A DNA stretch of 64,000 bases from Acridotheres tristis. Its lineage: Eukaryota > Chordata > Aves > Passeriformes > Sturnidae. The notes under the pieces were generated by a model. It saw only the letters and a program-made list of their open reading frames with translations. It was not told the origin of the DNA and searched no databases. This document shows, piece after piece, positions 46,701 to 64,000 of this stretch. The DNA lies in contig CM072893.1 of assembly GCA_037013685.1 (NCBI GenBank), positions 21,905,736 to 21,969,735 on the forward strand, given 5' to 3'. How positions within the stretch are numbered: position 1 is the first letter of the stretch; every line of letters starts with the position of its first letter. Made by a program: the position numbers and the translations under genes.

Positions 46701-49700
46701 GGAGACCTGGATTGATTGAGCTCTCTGTATTGGTGGGTGATGAGGAGGGGTCCTGCATGCTGTAGTAGCACTGTCTTCTTGACCCGTGTGTGTGGAACGG
46801 GGACACTGGATGTCTTATTGAGAGACTCACCAGTGTTTTTGGAGGCAGCTGGAGACCAGGAGACACTGAAGTGCTGCTTTGCTGCTGTCTGCAGGGCCAG
46901 TGTTCCTGACACAGCGTGCAGAGCTGGAGAGTGTCTACAGGGTGTATTGCCAGAACCATGATGAGGCCATTGCACTGCTGGAAACCTATGAGAAGGATGA
47001 GAAGTTGCAGAAGCTACTTCTGGACCTGCTGGATAGCCTCAGGTTTGAGTCTCTTGACTGTGGCAGCCACCAGACTGGAATAGGAGGATCAGTTTCCCTG
47101 CCCCCTGTCAGCAGTGTTTAGACAGTTCAGGTCGTGACTGGAGAGGGTCTGATGGTGGCACTGCATAGTTGACCAGGCTCTGGGTTCAAATGCCCCAATG
47201 CACACATGCTTGGAAACCTGTAGACTCCCTTAAAATCTGCATAGAAGCCACCCATGTATAGAGAAGGTGGCATGTCCTGGACTGAGGGCTCCTATTCCCC
47301 AAACCCTGAGCCACAATGGCTGCTGAGGAAGGAGCTGCTTTGGCTGGCTCAGCGAGTGCCAGGGCTCCAACTTGTGGAGGCAACTGCCCCAGGAGCTGGC
47401 AGTGCCAATGGCTGCTCTGGAAGGACAGGGCTGCCCTCTACCTTGGCAGCCTCACTGGCAGGCACAGACACTGGCTGTGGGATTGCACACCTGCCACCCC
47501 ACTAACCCTTGCTTTTCTTTGCATTTTGGCACTCTGTGGGCCGGCAGGAGCTTGTACAGTGAATGGTGAGTACTTCCTCTTAGTCCCTGCTTGTCTGTCT
47601 GTGTTGGTCTGTCCATTCCCTTGTAACTAACCTTCTGTCACAGGCTGAGTGCATGCTGGGGTGCCCTAACAGGGCCTTGTGGAGGCACGACTGGGAGGAG
47701 AGGGGTGTCTGTGGCATGATTGCAGCAGGAGTGGGTGGGCTGTCCAGGTAGGCAGCAGAAGCGATGAGGCAAGGGGAAGTCTTGAGCAGGAAACAGAATT
47801 TGGGAGCCCACAGCCCCAAGGAGCCAGGAAAGCCCTGCACTGACTGCGGTCCTGCAGTCTGTCCTGCACTGGGGAACAGATCTGGGTAGCTAGTTAGTGG
47901 AACAGCATGTGAAACATGCTCTCTGTGGCTCTCTGGTAAGTCTGAAGCTGTGCCTATGTGAGATTTCATGGGGGGTCTGGTAATGAAGAGGGTCTTGGCT
48001 GGGAAGTATCACCTGGTGTGTGTGAGGAGCAGAAACCTGGGATTGATCTGAGAGCACCAGGAGTTCAGGAGTGCAATGAGTTTGGACATAAGGGTGGCTT
48101 GACTTAGTACAGTGGATTTAGAGGCCTTGGAATTCTGGGTCTGGTTGGCACTGGTTTGAGGGGGCAGAATGTGCATGGCAGAGCTGGACTGACACCTGAT
48201 ACACCTCCTTTGTCCTGACTTTCCAGGGGTTGCACAAACTACATTAACCTGGGCTCCTTCCTCATCAAGCCAGTGCAGAGGGTGATGCGGTACCCACTGC
48301 TGCTGATGGAGCTGCTGAGTGCTACCCCTGAGGCTCACCCTGATAAGGCACCACTCACGGCTGCTGTCCTGGCAGTCAAAGAAATCAACGTCAACATCAA
48401 CGAGTACAAGCGCCGGAAGGACCTGGGTGAGGAGCTGGGCAGTGCTGGGCACAGACAGACAGGAGTGGGTGTGCTGAGGTTGGTGTCTGCTGGCCACCGA
48501 GCCTTAGCTGGCAACCACGGTCATGGAGGAACTCTCACTGCTCAGAGGAGTTTGGCCCCATCACCTTTGTAACTGCCCTTCAAGTACGTGCTAATTGTGA
48601 GCAGATACCCCTCTGCTTCCTCATTTCCAGCCCACCTGGATCCCCCAGGTCTCCTCCTGGATTAGGAGCTGTGGTTCTCCCAGATCTCTCACGGCCTTCA
48701 GGCACCAAAACCAGACACAGTACCCAAGTGTAGCCTCCTCGGGGCTGAACAGAGGGAGGAAATTACTCCCTTTGATACCTGCTGGCCACCCTCCCTGTTT
48801 TCCCTTGGAAGCCCCTGGTTCATGCAAATCTTAAACTTCAGTCTTTCCTTTCTGAAGCTGAGGTGACGTAGGTTGCTTGTAAATGACTGCTTGCCTGTAA
48901 TATTTGCTGAAGAAGCAATATAGACACCTTCTGTATGTCCAGGGACTATTGTACACCATCTCCTATGTCACCTTATGCTGGCACTATGCATAATCCTGTG
49001 AAAGAGTTTGAATGGTTTGTCTACAAACTGTCAGGCATCTCAGGAGCCAAACAGGTGGCACAGTGCTGGAAGGGATGGGAGGTTATAATACAATATTTTA
49101 CAACGACATTTAGTATAGGACTGGATAATGGCTTTAAACGAGAGAATTTAGATCTAAATTAGATATAAGGAAATAGTCTTTACAGTGAGGGTGGTGAGGC
49201 ACTGGATCAGGCTGCCTGCAGAAGCTGTGGATGCACTACCCATGGAAGTGTTCAAGACCAGGTTGGATGGGGCTTTGAGCAACTTGATCTAGTAGATGTC
49301 CTTGCCCATGGCAGAGAGGTTAGAACTAGATGATTTTTAGGTCACTTCCAACCCAAGCCATTTTGTAATGATATGTGGGGTTCTTGGGACTACAGAGGCT
49401 TGGAGAAGAGGAGAATTAACAAGGTGATTTTTGATGAGGTATAGTAAGACATGGGTGTTTGTGCTTACCAGGGTTTTGATTTCTGTATAATCTCTTTAGT
49501 GCTAAAGTACAGAAAAGGGGATGAGGATAGCCTCATGGAGAAGATCTCCAAGCTCAACTTCCACTCTATCATCAAGAAATCCAACCGTGTGAGCAGCCAC
49601 CTCAAGCATCTCACAGGCTTTGCACCCCAGGTACTGTGCATCAGGTGCACTTACACCCTGCAGTGCTTCTCCAGAGGTATCTGCTGTCCCTCCACACCCC

Positions 49701-52700
49701 TTCCCCTCGTGCAGCTCTGATCCAGGCCAGCGAGGCAGAGTGAGCTTAGGGTCTGAACCACCCACCTTTGCTGTCCAGCTTGTGGGCAGGAGGACCCCAC
49801 ATCTTGCAGTCTGGGAGGTGCTGAGTCCTGCATTGCCTCCCTTGAAACACTTTCTCTCACAGCTAAAGGATGAAGCCTTTGAAGAGACAGAGAAGAACTT
49901 CCGGATGCAGGAGCGTCTGATCAAGTCCTTCATCCGGGATCTTTCCCTGTACCTGCAGCATGTCCGGGTGAGCCAGTCTGGCTGTGATGCCAAGCCTGTG
50001 GGGCTCCCCATGCACTGCCCCTTCTGTCTGTATGGTGTGACCCTGCACTACCTCTGTCCACAGTTCCTGCCTCAGCTCTTTTGGGGCTGGGTGGTAGGGG
50101 CTACCCTGGGAGCCCCTTCTGGGCAGGAAGTATGGCTCAGCTGTGTCTCCCTGGTGCAGGAGTCAGCTTGTATGAAGGCACTGGCAGCAGGGAGCATGTG
50201 GGACCTGTGCACGGAGAAGGGAAGTGGGGACTTGGACCAGTTCCAGAAAGTGAATCGTCTCATCAGCGACCAGCTCTTCTCCAGCTTTGTGAGTGAGGCT
50301 GTGCCCCTTTGAGGCCCACCCTGCAGACCCTGGCAGTCTGCTGCAGATGGGCAGGCTCTGGGAGGCTGCAGGGAGGGTAACCTGGGAGAGCTGTGAGCAT
50401 TCCTGCTCAGCTCTGCCCACCTGAGAGCTTTGATGCCTGGCAGTTTAGGGCTGTGCCTGTTAGATACATATTTTTTTCAGCCCTACCTGAAATGCTACAG
50501 CCCTTTATGCTAGTGGTTCAGTACTTCGCATGGAGTTACTCACAGTTATAGAAGATTATAGAATAATTGCTGTTGGAAGGGACCTCTGGAGCTCCAGAGT
50601 GCCACCAGGAGACAGTTACTATACTGTCCAGGGGAGGTTGTGTGCTGGACTGTGAGCTGCTGGTGTTCACAGTGGGAGAGAGCACCTTGTCTGACCTTCT
50701 CACTGCACCTCTGCCCACCAGAAAGAGCGGACAGAGCGGCTGGTGAGCTCGCCCCTGAGCCAGCTGCTGAGCATGTTTGCGGGGCCCCACAAGCTGGTGC
50801 AGAAACGCTTCGACAAACTCCTCGACTTCCACAACTGCACCGAGCGAGCGGAGAAGCTGAAGGACAAGCGAACGCTGGAGGAGCTGCAGTCAGCCCGCAA
50901 CAACTACGAGGCCTTAAATGCTCAGCTGCTGGATGAGCTGCCCAAGTTCCTGCGCTTTGCCAAGGAGCTGTTTGCCAGCTGCGTGCGGGGCTATGCCGAA
51001 GCACACTGCGACTTCGTGCGCCTGGCCCTGGAGGAGCTCAGACCTCTGCTGTCGGTGCGTTCATGCAGTGCAGGCAACACCCTGGGCTCAGAGAAGCACT
51101 AAACAGTGCAGGATTTGTCCCTGAGCCTCACAAGGACCTGTCACATCCTGGGGGAAGCTGCTACTGCAGTTTCAGGCCACAAGTGACTTTTGGAGGGCTC
51201 CTGTGGGATGGTGTTGGGGCAGGGATTGCAGGGTTATGTTGTAATTGTGTGTAGAAGGCTCTTAGAACAGTGTCAGGAGAACATTCACCTGGGAGAATCT
51301 CAGTCACAAGTTTGAGGATCACTTAGAACTAAGTCCAGACAGGACTGCAAACCTGGGCCTGATGCAAGTCACAGGCAGGACTCAGACACCTGCCATGGTC
51401 TACACTGTAGCTCTTGGCCACTTTTCCCAGCAGCTGTCGCCTAACCAGGATCCCTGACTTTGCTCTGGTTCCAGTTGCTGAAGGTGTCTGGCAGGGAAGG
51501 GAACCTCATTGCCATCTTCCAGGATGAGCACAGTCGAGTCCTCCAGCAGCTCCAGGCCTTCACCTTCTTCCCAGAGTCCCAGGCAGCTCCCAAGAAGACT
51601 TTTGAAAGGAAAAGCATGGAACGGCAGTCTGCCCGGCGGCAGCCCCTTGTTGGCTTGGTGAGTTCCCTCTGCCTGGTGTCAGGGCTTGCAGAGCCCAGGA
51701 CAGCCACTCACACCTGCGTTGTTCCTCTGCAGCCGACCCACCTCCTGCAGTCAGATGATGTCCGAGCTGCCCTCCTGGCCCGCTATCCCCCAGAGAGTCT
51801 CTTCCAGGCAGAGCGCAATTTCAATGCTGCCCAAGACCTGGATGTCTCCCTGTTAGAAGGAGACATTGTAGGCGTCATCAAGAAGAAGGACCCCATGGGC
51901 AGCCAGAATCGTTGGCTCATAGACAATGGGGGTAGGTGGCTGTTCCCTGCCCTTGGTACTTGCTGTGAGTCCCCTCCTCTGCTCTCTGTGTGCCCCAATC
52001 TGACCTACCTTCCTCTGCCTCTCTGCAGTGACGAAAGGCTTTGTATACAGCTCCTTTCTCAAGCCCTACAACCCCCGCCGCAGCCAGTCAGACGTCTCTG
52101 TGGGCAGCCACTCTTCCAACGAGTCGGAGCACAGCAGCTCCTCTCCCCAAAGCAACGCCACCCTGACCTTCAGCCCCAGTGGGGCGGCCGTCGCCTTCAC
52201 TCAGAAACCCCTGCAGGACTCTGTCTCCCCAGCAGATGTGTACCCGTGCTCACAGCCCCCACTGGAGGTGGACTCCCCCTCTCTGCCCCAGCTTGGCTCT
52301 GGTGACAGGACAGCCCCACTGGTTGGTACAGGGAGATCGCAGCACCGCTACAGCCGCCCCGAGCTGGGCAGCAGCCCCAGCTCTCGCAACGGGCACCCCA
52401 CCAAAGCACATCTCAGGCCCCCACCCTCGGTGGAGGACAGAGACTCTGGGCTGGAGAACAGCGAGTCAGAGGGCAACCAGGTGAGTCTTCAGCCACCCTC
52501 ATGGGGCTGGGGATGCCAAGGGCTAACTGCTTTGTTTGGCTGGGGACTGAATCATCCTCCTCCCTGGAAGTGACCAGGAAGCTATAGGAGGTGGCGTTTG
52601 AGACCTTTTCTTCCGATGACAGAGGTGCAGAGACAGAGAACCAGGCTGCAACTAGGGGTGGGAAAAGGCCAGGATGAGGCCAGGGCTGTCACTGGGGAGA

Positions 52701-52973
52701 AGGACAAAAGCCCACGCATCCTATGCACTGTGAGATTAAGGCAGTGTGGTGTGACCATCTAACTGATGCTCTCTCCTTGTCTGGCAGGTCTACTATGCTC
52801 TGTACACCTTCAAGGGCCGAAACACCAATGAGCTGAGCGTGTCAGCTAACCAGAGACTCAGGATCCTGCAGTTTGAGGACATCACAGGCAATCAGGAGTG
52901 GTGGCTGGCTGAGGCCCACGGGAAGCAGGGCTATGTGCCCTCAAGTTACATCCGGAAGACAGAGTACACGTGA
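28569..52973 (+). CDS. DNMBP: Dynamin-binding protein (Tuba), complete gene (16 coding exons)
   Basis: Sixteen GT-AG exons, listed separately, join to 4569 nt and 1522 aa; human DNMBP is 1577. Tuba is a Cdc42-specific exchange factor and scaffold. Its N-terminal SH3 domains bind dynamin, the DH domain activates Cdc42, the BAR domain binds curved membrane, and the last SH3 recruits N-WASP and Ena/VASP-type actin regulators. Visible in order are four SH3 domains (about 5-60, 67-124, 148-205, 239-297), a proline-rich low-complexity linker, a coiled coil (about 672-732), DH (about 757-945), BAR (about 985-1200), SH3-5 (about 1268-1325) and SH3-6 (about 1462-1520). ALYDY-like and PSSYI-type SH3 motifs are intact. 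The start ATG matches the human [10 protein letters not shown]-terminus. The 12 kb intron before the DH exon holds alternative first-exon candidates. Confidence 0.97.
30929..31051 (+). CDS. DNMBP: DNMBP coding exon 2 (SH3-1 end, SH3-2 start)
   Basis: Completes codon 49 and ends in codon 90. [11 protein letters not shown] closes the first SH3 domain and [13 protein letters not shown] opens the second. The donor is GAGAG|GTAATC. Confidence 0.94.
31593..33521 (+). CDS. DNMBP: DNMBP coding exon 3 (SH3-2 to coiled coil, 1929 nt)
   Basis: A single large exon, residues 90-732. It encodes the rest of SH3-2 ([11 protein letters not shown]), SH3-3 ([10 protein letters not shown] to [11 protein letters not shown]), SH3-4 ([12 protein letters not shown] to [10 protein letters not shown]), a poorly conserved Ser/Pro-rich linker, two proline stretches (ALRPPPPRP and RPAPRPP) and a Glu-rich coiled coil. 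The linker is shorter than in human, which explains most of the length difference. The donor AGAG|GTGAGT is phase 1. Confidence 0.96.
33522..36441 (+). other. DNMBP: DNMBP intron 3, part before the internal exon candidate
   Basis: About 2.9 kb with no conserved coding content. The last 300 bases (36130-36440) are moderately GC-rich, with an inverted CCAAT box (GATTGG) near 36270, and may be a promoter for the alternative exon that follows. Confidence 0.5.
36442..37570 (+). CDS. DNMBP: Candidate alternative first coding exon of DNMBP (372-aa Tyr/Arg-rich repeat N-terminus)
   Basis: An ATG at 36454 opens 1117 nt (372 codons plus one base) to a donor CAAG|GTACAC after 37570. An in-frame TAG at 36439..36441 lies just upstream and makes this the first in-frame Met. 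That TAG is also the end of a usable acceptor (CTGTCCTTAG), so the exon may be 5'-terminal or follow a noncoding leader. Splicing from exon 3 into it would hit a stop within 20 codons, so it is not a simple cassette. Its phase-1 end matches exon 4, predicting a 1162-aa isoform that keeps DH, BAR and two SH3 domains. The protein is polar, rich in Tyr, Arg, Asp and Glu, carries a 16-residue repeat at about 133-226, and ends with a basic [21 protein letters not shown] recognise no known domain. Confidence 0.65.
36850..37131 (+). repeat. DNMBP: 48-bp coding tandem repeat (five units plus a partial one)
   Basis: Units start at 36850, 36898, 36946, 37015 and 37063, with a partial sixth at 37111. 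A 21-base insert (36994..37014) separates units three and four. Each unit encodes 16 residues, for example [32 protein letters not shown] and [16 protein letters not shown]. Units four and five are the most alike. The spacing stays a multiple of three throughout, as expected for selected coding sequence. Confidence 0.8.
37571..41399 (+). other. DNMBP: DNMBP intron 3, middle part
   Basis: About 3.8 kb with no recognised exon. It contains a CR1 fragment at 39451..39590 and is AT-rich from about 39780 to 40900. Confidence 0.5.
39451..39590 (-). mobile_element. CR1 LINE 3' end, antisense
   Basis: The + strand reads CATAGAATCATAGAATGG, then TTTGGGTTGGAAGAGAAC and CTGCCATGGGCAGGGATG. This is the reverse complement of the avian CR1 3' end with its characteristic 8-bp ATTCTATG terminal repeat. 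The element's 3' end is at 39451 and similarity fades after about 39590, so it is a 5'-truncated copy. Confidence 0.9.
41400..41615 (+). promoter_or_regulatory. DNMBP: CpG-rich patch with possible tiny alternative first exon of DNMBP
   Basis: A local CpG-rich island stands out in an AT-rich intron. It contains ATGCTGCCAG|GTGAGC: the ATG at 41556 is followed by a strong donor after 41565. The ten coding bases leave phase 1, which would join exon 4 in frame (Met-Leu-Pro-Glu, then Met-Thr-Leu-Leu). A second donor, CTTCGG|GTGAGC, lies after 41610. This is inference from composition and splice sites; no transcript evidence is available here. Confidence 0.35.
41616..44719 (+). other. DNMBP: DNMBP intron 3, later part
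   Basis: About 3.1 kb, mostly AT-rich to 43 kb. I see no exon, RNA gene or clear transposon in it. Confidence 0.5.
44720..45350 (+). promoter_or_regulatory. DNMBP: CpG island directly upstream of the DH-domain exon
   Basis: CpG-rich sequence begins near 44720 and ends about 150 bases before exon 4. Exon 4 has an ATG as its second codon (45508), so a transcript starting in this island could make a DH-BAR-SH3 protein directly. An open frame also runs unbroken from an ATG at 44854 through the exon 4 acceptor, so an unspliced 5'-extended form is possible. Shorter Tuba products are plausible from the known biology, but use of this promoter is inference. Confidence 0.45.
45506..45693 (+). CDS. DNMBP: DNMBP coding exon 4 (start of DH domain)
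   Basis: Residues 733-795. After a short linker (MTLLSSQ) it carries the DH conserved region 1, [20 protein letters not shown]. Acceptor TGCAG|AGATGA, donor ACAG|GTAGGA. This is the common exon that all internal promoters would splice to. Confidence 0.96.
46326..46425 (+). CDS. DNMBP: DNMBP coding exon 5 (DH)
   Basis: Residues 796-828 plus one base, [20 protein letters not shown] onwards. Acceptor ACTAG|ATGCAA, donor ATTG|GTATGA. Confidence 0.94.
46895..47042 (+). CDS. DNMBP: DNMBP coding exon 6 (DH)
   Basis: Completes codon 829 and ends with two bases of codon 878. It encodes [20 protein letters not shown], conserved in Tuba. The donor is CTCAG|GTTTGA. Confidence 0.94.
47548..47565 (+). 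CDS. DNMBP: DNMBP coding exon 7, 18-nt micro-exon (DH)
   Basis: Only 18 bases, between CGGCAG and GTGAGT. It is needed to bridge exons 6 and 8: with it the protein reads [18 protein letters not shown], matching the human [16 protein letters not shown]. Without it the frame is kept but six DH residues are lost. Confidence 0.92.
48227..48426 (+). CDS. DNMBP: DNMBP coding exon 8 (DH core)
   Basis: Residues 884-950 plus one base. It includes the DH hallmark [20 protein letters not shown] and the C-terminal helix [16 protein letters not shown]. The donor is CTGG|GTGAGG. Confidence 0.96.
48640..48805 (-). mobile_element. CR1 LINE fragment, antisense
   Basis: The + strand text GGCACCAAAACCAGACACAG, TACCCAAGTGTAGCCTC and ACCTGCTGGCCACCCTCC matches the reverse complement of the CR1 region upstream of its 3' end, as I recall it. 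Both ends are truncated. Confidence 0.7.
49140..49375 (+). mobile_element. CR1 LINE 3' fragment, sense
   Basis: The sequence runs ACAGTGAGGGTGGTGAGGCA, GTTGGATGGGGCTTTGAGCA, CCTTGCCCATGGCAGAGAGG and CACTTCCAACCCAAGCCATT, the standard avian CR1 3' end. The terminal ATTCTATG repeat is degraded (TTTTGTAATGATATG). Confidence 0.9.
49500..49630 (+). CDS. DNMBP: DNMBP coding exon 9 (DH to BAR linker)
   Basis: Completes codon 951 and ends at residue 994. [20 protein letters not shown] and [19 protein letters not shown] are nearly identical to human Tuba. Acceptor TTTAG|TGCTAA. Confidence 0.95.
49863..49967 (+). CDS. DNMBP: DNMBP coding exon 10 (BAR)
   Basis: Residues 995-1029, phase 0. It encodes [20 protein letters not shown], the first BAR helix. 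Donor CCGG|GTGAGC. Confidence 0.95.
50160..50288 (+). CDS. DNMBP: DNMBP coding exon 11 (BAR)
   Basis: Residues 1030-1072, phase 0, [17 protein letters not shown] to DQLFSSF. Acceptor GCAG|GAGTCA, donor CTTT|GTGAGT. Confidence 0.94.
50548..50600 (-). mobile_element. Short CR1 3' end remnant, antisense
   Basis: AGATTATAGAATAATTGC followed by TGTTGGAAGGGACCTCTGGA resembles the reverse-complemented CR1 terminus. Only about 50 bases are recognisable, so the call is tentative. Confidence 0.5.
50722..51054 (+). CDS. DNMBP: DNMBP coding exon 12 (BAR)
   Basis: Residues 1073-1183, 333 nt, phase 0. It includes [20 protein letters not shown] and [18 protein letters not shown], the long BAR helices. It is GC-richer than the neighbouring exons. 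Confidence 0.96.
51475..51657 (+). CDS. DNMBP: DNMBP coding exon 13 (BAR end)
   Basis: Residues 1184-1244, phase 0. [20 protein letters not shown] closes the BAR domain and a basic linker follows. Acceptor TCCAG|TTGCTG, donor CTTG|GTGAGT. Confidence 0.95.
51733..51931 (+). CDS. DNMBP: DNMBP coding exon 14 (SH3-5)
   Basis: Residues 1245-1310 plus one base. [19 protein letters not shown] and the acidic loop form most of the fifth SH3 domain. The donor is GGGG|GTAGGT. Confidence 0.95.
52029..52480 (+). CDS. DNMBP: DNMBP coding exon 15 (SH3-5 end, Ser/Pro linker)
   Basis: Completes codon 1311 and ends at residue 1461. [20 protein letters not shown] closes SH3-5; a Ser/Pro-rich, poorly conserved linker ends in ENSESEGNQ. 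Donor CCAG|GTGAGT. Confidence 0.95.
52788..52973 (+). CDS. DNMBP: DNMBP coding exon 16 and stop (SH3-6)
   Basis: Residues 1462-1522 then TGA at 52971..52973. [20 protein letters not shown] through [14 protein letters not shown] is the C-terminal SH3 that binds N-WASP and Ena/VASP proteins in mammals; the ending is identical to human apart from conservative changes. Confidence 0.96.
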   Translation, partial: VYYALYTFKGRNTNELSVSANQRLRILQFEDITGNQEWWLAEAHGKQGYVPSSYIRKTEYT

Positions 52974-54035
52974 GGCAGCAGACAGAGCCTACACCCCATG
53001 CCTTGTTCCTGCTGGGACTGCTAGGATCTGGGGGAGGCTGGCCAGCCCTCCAGGCCCCACTGCTCGTCCTTAAGGCTATGCCTCTTACAGCTGTGCAGTG
53101 TTCCCAAACACTGGCTGCCATTTCCCCTTCAGGGGAGGAAGAAAATTGGGCTGACCAGGTAGGCAGGAGCAGGCAGCTTGTGTGAGGGCAGGGGTGAGTT
53201 TACCTCTGAGATGTGTTAGAGCTTCCTGTGTCTAGCCAGGAGCAGGGAAGCAAAGCTTGGGGCTGTTGCCTGCCCAAAGGTAGGGCTTGACTCAGGTTGA
53301 GGAACTGCTGTGGATTTAAATTGTGGAAGGCTAATGCTGAGTTTCTGGAGATTGTCTTTAGTCAAGTAGTATTAAAAGCAACCCAGACTTTGTGAATATG
53401 CTCCCTGTGCAGCAGGAGCCTGGTCTCGCCTGTCTCTGCAGGACTCAGGGTGGGATATTTACACTCTACCTGGGGAAGCAACTCTGAAGTTTGCTGGGAG
53501 TAATTGAGCTCTTGGGAGCACCTGGGATGGGTATGGCCTCTGAAACCCTCACAACAGAGCCCCCAGCAGGTGCCTTCTCCCTGTGCTTGGTTTCCTGGGG
53601 GCTTGGCCTTTCCAAGGTCTTCCGCTGCCTGCAGCCATCAGGTTCTCATGTGCCAGGTGACCAGAAGCCCAGAACACCATACCCTTGTCAGCACATTTCT
53701 GGCTGGGCCCAGGACCCATCTTTGTGCTGACATGCCCACTTGGCTGCTCTGGGCTGGGGCAGGGCAGAAGGCAAAGCACAAGCTGTCCTCGAGCCTGTTT
53801 TGTGGGGTATGTGACAAGAATTGCCTCACCTGTAGTTTCCTGCATGGCATTAGAGAGGGTGCTGACATTCTGGAGTGGCAGGACCATCTCTGGGAGGACT
53901 GTGGTACCTTTTGCTGGGTTGGTGTGTGATACTGCTGCTGCTACATCCTGAAGGGAAGAGGTTCCCTTCATGAGGCAATGTTTGTATCCCCTGTACTGCT
54001 GCTCTGCAAATAAAGATTTGCCCTTGTGTATAGAA
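52974..54035 (+). other. DNMBP: DNMBP 3' UTR with poly(A) signal
   Basis: No coding content. AATAAA at 54009..54014 is followed by TTTG and GTGT-rich sequence, a good polyadenylation site, giving a UTR of about 1.06 kb. Confidence 0.65.
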
Positions 54036-55156
54036 GGTGCCTTTGTAAGTACTGGGAGACCTGGGAGGAGCATCTGGCAAGTGCTGCAGCCTTCATGCAG
54101 ACCCTACAGGGCCAGGAAAAACATTTCCCTTTCAGTGGGGTCCAGCATTCTAGTGCCTTGGTGTTCGTGCCAGCTGCAGCTCAGGCACGAGGAAACCCTT
54201 ACAGGAACCTTCTTTATTAAGATGAAGTGGTTGAAACTGCCCTCTTCCCCCCAGCTCTGTGTTACATGATTCTGGGGTTGCAGGGCAGTAGGGGCTGGTG
54301 GGGTGAATATAAGTGGGTACCTGCTCCTTGCATGTGGAGGTCTGGCCCAAGAACAGAGGCAAGGGTTTGTCAACAATAACCACCTACTTTGTGTGTACGT
54401 GGCTGTATACAGATGTGTGCTTGCTGCTCTCGAGCTTGTCTCCACCACCATCAGAGGTTTGTAGTGTGGAACCACAGCCCAAAATCTGCCCCACAAGTTG
54501 TTGTGATAACCTCAGGGAAGGGCTCATTTATTTGCAATACAATCAAAGGGAGTAGAAGCCACAGGGAAGGCAGGCAAGGCAGTCCTGGTTTTGCTACAGC
54601 ATAGTATTCTTGCATGAGTAGAGCTGTCCCCCTGGATTTGGACTGACCAGCTCTGTGTAACTTCTGTTGGCAGCTCTCCCCGCTCAAGCACTAGCCAGGT
54701 TTAAAGCTAAACCGAGGCTTACACCAGCCTTGTAGTTGGAAGACTACAGTTACCAAAAGTAAATAAATTATAACATTCATTCTTAGATTAAACTGTAAAT
54801 TTAATTCCATAATGCTAAAGCATCTCTAAGGTAGATGCACCTGGCATGGTGAAGTACAAAAACTAAGACCACCCCCACTGGAGGTCATGATCTCCCTGCC
54901 TGGCAGATAGCTTTGCCCCTGTATCCTGGAATAAATTATGCAGCTCCAGACCCTTGTGTGCACAGCAGGCAGGATGTGGTAGCAAGGTTAACAGCTCACT
55001 CAAGTCCAGATATTCTGTCTCTGGACAGCCGGAGAAGCCACCTTCTTTGCTTCCCCGCTGCAGAGGCCAATTCCTGGGCAGCTTGGCTTGGGAGACACCA
55101 GTGCCTGCTGGCACAGGTGGAGCTTTCTCACACCCCAGGCCCCTGCAGCACTCTGC
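54036..55156 (-). other. ABCC2: Intergenic gap and probable ABCC2 3' UTR
   Basis: On the - strand two AATAAA signals are visible, at 54527..54532 and 54213..54218 (read as TTTATT on the + strand). They would give ABCC2 3' UTRs of about 0.65 and 0.95 kb. With the farther signal the two convergent genes would end only about 180-200 bases apart. No exon is recognised in this stretch. Confidence 0.45.

Positions 55157-64000
<8,844 letters not shown>

Larger units (their letters stand above)
48427..49499 (+). other. DNMBP: DNMBP intron 8 with two CR1 fragments
   Basis: A 1.07 kb intron containing CR1 pieces in opposite orientations (48640..48805 antisense and 49140..49375 sense). They appear to come from different parts of the element, so a dsRNA stem is not expected. 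Confidence 0.6.

Overview
This window is vertebrate nuclear DNA, most likely from a bird. It holds three protein-coding genes with many small exons, GT-AG introns and CpG-island promoters. The only transposon remnants I recognise are CR1-type LINE fragments, typical of birds and other sauropsids; I see no Alu- or B1-like SINE. I cannot name the species. All exon boundaries were read by eye from splice consensus, reading-frame continuity and recalled similarity to human orthologues. No alignment was run.

Layout. About 1..1100 looks like the 3' end of an upstream + strand transcript; ERLIN1 is expected there from mammalian gene order, but no ERLIN1 coding sequence is visible. CPN1, the catalytic chain of plasma carboxypeptidase N, occupies 4973..15999 on the + strand: nine coding exons, 453 aa, complete and intact. 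DNMBP (Tuba) follows on the + strand. A CpG island near 20.0-20.6 kb probably holds its noncoding first exon, and the 16 coding exons run 28569..52973 (1522 aa, complete). ABCC2 (MRP2) lies on the - strand from 55157 past the right edge. Its 18 visible exons, one cut by the edge, correspond to human exons 15-32 and encode 903 C-terminal residues in unbroken frame. The order and orientation CPN1>, DNMBP>, <ABCC2 match the human 10q24 block.

Functionally the three genes are unrelated. CPN1 removes C-terminal Lys/Arg from kinins and anaphylatoxins in plasma. DNMBP is a Cdc42 exchange factor and BAR/SH3 scaffold linking dynamin to actin. ABCC2 exports conjugated anions across the canalicular and other apical membranes.

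The most interesting region is the 12 kb DNMBP intron between the four-SH3 exon and the DH domain (33522..45505). It holds a 1.1 kb open exon candidate (36442..37570) encoding 372 residues, with a 48-bp tandem repeat giving a 16-residue Tyr/Arg/Asp/Glu-rich unit. Its donor is phase 1, exactly what the first DH exon accepts, so it predicts a shorter Tuba isoform in which the SH3 array is replaced by a repeat domain. Two further CpG-rich patches in the same intron (about 41.4-41.6 kb and 44.7-45.3 kb) look like additional internal promoters. DNMBP also contains an 18-nt micro-exon inside the DH domain.
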